A stretch of DNA of 64,000 nt from Candidatus Poribacteria bacterium (GTDB lineage: Bacteria > Poribacteria > WGA-4E > JAJDTR01), in assembly GCA_028820655.1 (NCBI GenBank), contig JAPPIK010000045.1, positions 1 to 64,000 of the forward strand, in the 5' to 3' direction. Below, in pieces: positions 61,245-64,000 of the stretch. Made by a program: the position numbers and the translations under genes. A model generated the notes under the pieces. The model saw only the letters and a program-made list of their open reading frames with translations. It ran no database searches and was not told the origin of the DNA. The stretch's first letter is position 1. Each line of letters opens with the position of its first letter.

Positions 61245-63581
61245 TCATTTAAGGGGTGAAATAGTTAAAGATAATTGACCTTGTTTCTCCCACTCGCAGC
61301 GTTCAATCCAATCCTCTGCGCTGAGGATTGAGCCGAGCGGCAAGTCATCATCTTCGGACAGCCGTCGAAACTGTGCGATTGCGCCGTCGTACTGCCGTAG
61401 ATGATAAAGATTGATGGCAAAAAGCCGCGAATTCTCGTTCTTCAAAACTCGATGCGGCAAACCGAACGCCGCCGCTTTTAAAAGGTAGTCGTTCGATGCC
61501 GCATACTGCCCGTCAAGATGGAGTTGGCGCCCGATTAGATAGAAAGCAAGCCCCCACTCCGGCATCTCGTCAACCACCTCGTGGAGTAGGTTAATCCTTG
61601 TGGCGCTTGATTCCCTCCCAATCAACACCTGTTTCATACGTGAACGCGCCGTCGGCGATTCAAGCGACAGCGTCTCCAGTTTGGCATACGCTTCTCGGTT
61701 GAGCGCGTCAGACGCGTTGAGCGCCGATACCTCTTGATAATGCGTACGCGCGGATTCGCGGTTTCCGGCACCCCAGTCCATGTCGCCGCCCACGTTTTTG
61801 GCATCGGCGATTTGACGCGTTGTCGCGGCGGGGTGCGCGATAATTTTTCTCGCCCATTGGCTTGCTTGAGTGTAATCTCCCGTCCGGAAGTGAGCGTGCA
61901 TTAGCCCGCGCAAGTGTCGCGGGTTGTCGGGATCAAATTCGTGAATCCGATCGAACAACCGGATTGCCTGCGCAAAGTCCGACTGACGATACGCCTTCCA
62001 CGCCTCCGCCGAGAGTTCGGCAATCTCGTGCGCACACCTCTTCTGAAAGATGCTCCCGCGCTTCAAACGGTGTTCCGCTGCTGTCAAATCCGCGGTGGTC
62101 AACGGAACGGTGTCCAAAAACGTCTCCCAATCGCTCGTTAGTTCCGATAAAGATTTGCCGTAAGCGGCTCTGAAATTCCCGGTCGGAAAGGCGCGCTTGA
62201 ACGCCTCTATGCCGTAGGCCTCCACCACGTATCGAACGAATGATCCGGCGAGCATGTAACTGCGCGACGACGCCTGCGCCCAAAAACCGAACCCCATGAT
62301 TTGGCCGATTGAAGGAGCGACGCCCGACTCTCGCATCGCCCTGCTCCATTGATGAGGTGTCAATTTCCCCTCGTTCCAATTGGCGGCGACGGCGATGCCT
62401 TCGTGCAACCCCAGCTTCAGGCTAACCTTGAAAAACGGATGCCAATCTGTCGTCAATGCGTGGACCAATTCGTGTTTGATGATTGGGTGAGGAAACGGCT
62501 CATAATTGACGTGAAAGCCGTAGCCAAACGGGTCTTCAACCAAGGTGTGTCCGGCGCCGATTAGGTGTTTCTTTTGTTCGGGGGATGTGTAGATATAAGC
62601 GTTCACCTTCCTCGAGGGTTGCGTCCGGAGGTAGTCGATTAACTGGGCATACCGAAACTCGTGGTCTCGTGCAATCCGCTCGATTTCCCGTTCAACCTTC
62701 GACCCCTTTTCGTAGAATATCTTGAAATGTTCCGTTTCATGCAGCCCTCCCAGCGCATTCTCGATGTATCCCCGCGTCGGGCGCAAGCCGAGTTCGCCTC
62801 TGTTCAGGTAGATGAGTAGCAGTAGGCATGCGAGAACGATGAGTTGAATCCGAGGATACACATCCGCGAAACGCAGCTTGAAACGATAGACTTTCCGCCA
62901 GTTCAAGGTGTGGACAAGATGCGGACGCCTACCACTTTCCAATACTATGATTGAGATTGTCAGAAAGAGCCACGCCAGCAGGAGCGCCGTTCCGCGCGCA
63001 ATGAGCAGCGAGCCGGTGATTGAGATCTGTTCATCGTATATGGGGCCGGGAAAGTATCCGAAAGCCGCATGAAACCCGAACACCGGGGGATGGAATACGA
63101 GATTGTAGACGAACGTGAGAAACGTGACAAGGATATACGCCAGATATGCGCTATACCCACCCCATCGCCGTTTCATCCAGAAGCCGAAGAACAGACCGGC
63201 GGCGGTTGCATAGGCGCAACTGATTACCGGCAGCAGGAAAAAGAAAGCAAAACCATCGGAAAGATCACAGTTCTCCACGCGCAGCGCGTTCAGGGAGAGA
63301 ATAACGAGCGGCGCAATCAACAGCGTCAGGCTGCTCCCAAACGTCCTCCAGAATAGGGTTATCACGATATGGTGGGAAGTGCCTGAAGGAAAATGGAGTG
63401 AGCGCCGCAGACGGTGCACGCCTGTTACGCTGATATACGCCCCGGCAAATGAGATTGCGATGGCGAGAACGGCGCAAGATTCATACGCTAACAGGTTGAA
63501 CAGCGGAACCTGAATCAGCGCCAATCCCAAAGCCGCCAAAATAATGAACCAGAGCCAGTATGAGATGGATTTGAAGATCAT
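61245..63581 (-). CDS. Membrane zinc metallopeptidase with C-terminal TPR repeats
   Basis: A 778-residue protein. Residues 1-260 hold about seven membrane segments, for example FIILAALGLALIQVPLFNLL, LLPVISCAYATAAGLFFGFW and LIVLACLLLLIYLN. Residues 280-480 are a gluzincin-like domain: H370-E371-x-x-H374 (HELVHAL) and E394 (GLHEGIAVA), consistent with a membrane-tethered peptidase facing the periplasm. Residues 500-770 are TPR-like (LFDRIHEFDPDNPRHLRGLM, YLIGRQLHLDGQYAASNDYL). No ribosome site is seen before the ATG. I do not recognise the exact family. Downstream neighbour is the JmjC-like gene, 30 bp away, so the two may be cotranscribed. Confidence 0.82.
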   Translation of the reverse strand: MIFKSISYWLWFIILAALGLALIQVPLFNLLAYESCAVLAIAISFAGAYISVTGVHRLRRSLHFPSGTSHHIVITLFWRTFGSSLTLLIAPLVILSLNALRVENCDLSDGFAFFFLLPVISCAYATAAGLFFGFWMKRRWGGYSAYLAYILVTFLTFVYNLVFHPPVFGFHAAFGYFPGPIYDEQISITGSLLIARGTALLLAWLFLTISIIVLESGRRPHLVHTLNWRKVYRFKLRFADVYPRIQLIVLACLLLLIYLNRGELGLRPTRGYIENALGGLHETEHFKIFYEKGSKVEREIERIARDHEFRYAQLIDYLRTQPSRKVNAYIYTSPEQKKHLIGAGHTLVEDPFGYGFHVNYEPFPHPIIKHELVHALTTDWHPFFKVSLKLGLHEGIAVAANWNEGKLTPHQWSRAMRESGVAPSIGQIMGFGFWAQASSRSYMLAGSFVRYVVEAYGIEAFKRAFPTGNFRAAYGKSLSELTSDWETFLDTVPLTTADLTAAEHRLKRGSIFQKRCAHEIAELSAEAWKAYRQSDFAQAIRLFDRIHEFDPDNPRHLRGLMHAHFRTGDYTQASQWARKIIAHPAATTRQIADAKNVGGDMDWGAGNRESARTHYQEVSALNASDALNREAYAKLETLSLESPTARSRMKQVLIGRESSATRINLLHEVVDEMPEWGLAFYLIGRQLHLDGQYAASNDYLLKAAAFGLPHRVLKNENSRLFAINLYHLRQYDGAIAQFRRLSEDDDLPLGSILSAEDWIERCEWEKQGQLSLTISPLK

Positions 63582-63774
63582 ACGTCATTGTGTTGACAGC
63601 GCAATAGCGGACGATGTCTGTTCCGTAAATTGGAGGCGAGTGCGTAGGTTGGGTTGAACGGAACATGGAGAATCTCACCTCGGAGGACTAAAAATCTCCG
63701 GCTACTTGTGATACTTAAAGTCTCCGAAATCATAGTGAAACCCAACACTTCATAACTGCTTCTCCCTGTCTACA
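63582..63774. other. Intergenic region with a GTTGGGTT repeat
   Basis: GTAGGTTGGGTTGAAC at 63642 and GAAACCCAACAC at 63741 are the arms of the hairpin repeat seen at 6171 and 12323, but here they are about 90 bp apart, as if something was inserted between them. Confidence 0.5.
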
Positions 63775-63999
63775 TCAAAACTCGTTCGCCACAAACACCA
63801 AATCAAACACATTCACCACCCCATCCCCGTTCACGTCAATGCCTTTCTTATCCGCCCCGAACCCTTGAGCCACCAGCATCAGGTCAAGGATATTTACCAC
63901 ACCATCGCCATTGACATCCGCCGGATTCGCAGGCGTGGCTTTGAGATACATCTCGCCGTCAAGGTTTGGGAGAGTGTGCGTCATACCTTCCACCTCACT
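63775..63999 (-). CDS. Protein with dockerin-like EF-hand tail (partial)
   Basis: The gene enters from beyond the window; only the C-terminal 74 codons are seen. They hold two copies of D-V-N-G-D-G-V-V-N (DVNGDGVVNILDLMLVAQGF and DVNGDGVVNVFDLVFVANEF), the pair of calcium loops of type I dockerins, spaced 26 residues. The upstream residues look like the end of a secreted protein (THTLPNLDGEMYLKATPANP). In Poribacteria-like genomes such tails end large exported proteins without cellulosomes; their binding partner is unknown. Confidence 0.85.
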   Translation of the reverse strand, partial: SEVEGMTHTLPNLDGEMYLKATPANPADVNGDGVVNILDLMLVAQGFGADKKGIDVNGDGVVNVFDLVFVANEF

Positions 64000-64000
64000 C

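Overview
The window is from a diderm bacterium that I would place in or near Candidatus Poribacteria (moderate confidence, by inference). The grounds are a DUF1549/DUF1553 plus DUF1501 pair as in Planctomycetes and Poribacteria, secreted proteins with FlgD-like C-terminal domains, a dockerin-like EF-hand tail, an LpoB-type lipoprotein with murQ and dapF (peptidoglycan in a periplasm), and gene gaps packed with short palindromic repeats. I see no rRNA, tRNA, CRISPR array or transposase gene.

The chromosome origin lies in the middle. dnaA (25.9-27.3 kb) is flanked by two clusters of TTATCCACA boxes. The cluster between dnaA and dnaN has the full basal unwinding layout: TAG trinucleotides, a G run, then two DnaA boxes. 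Left of dnaA, on the minus strand and so co-directional with replication, come dnaN, recF, dciA (DUF721), gyrB and gyrA. Right of it, on the plus strand, are rpmH (44 codons), an AIR-synthase-like gene, ispH, pyrD, pyrB, dapF and most later genes.

Left arm (0-16 kb): the tail of an amino-acid ABC transporter ATPase, then secreted or carbohydrate-related genes: a LamG protein, a GH32-like glycosidase, a DUF1080 protein, an M28 aminopeptidase, MurQ beside the remains of a BadF-type kinase, a lipoprotein, a 15-unit WD40 protein, a BNR-repeat protein, a HExxH metallopeptidase and a TPR protein. A remnant of an alpha/beta hydrolase lies at about 3 kb.

Right arm (31-64 kb): hisC, a hendecad coiled-coil membrane protein, the DUF1501/DUF1549 pair, pyrimidine genes (pyrB carries a PyrI-like zinc tail), dapF with Ser in place of one catalytic Cys, a TonB-like/DUF4159 fusion, an amidase, a restriction-modification pair with a frameshifted nuclease, a three-gene 2-oxoacid dehydrogenase operon (E1 alpha, E1 beta, E2) without E3, a class III aminotransferase, an HpaI-type aldolase, LpoB with a COG3014-like partner, a ThDP enzyme, an SDR, an HD phosphohydrolase paired with a YwgA-like gene, a JmjC-like oxygenase, a membrane metallopeptidase with TPRs, and a dockerin-like protein cut by the window edge.

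The most unusual items are: (1) the HD/YwgA two-gene module, with a consensus promoter and almost no leader, lying between two direct copies (161 nt identical) of the 3' end of the neighbouring oxygenase gene; (2) a dispersed 30-bp repeat, ten copies here, two of them inserted inside other repeats; (3) REPIN-like inverted pairs with 25-bp arms; (4) the origin unwinding element; (5) PyrB fused to only the zinc domain of PyrI.
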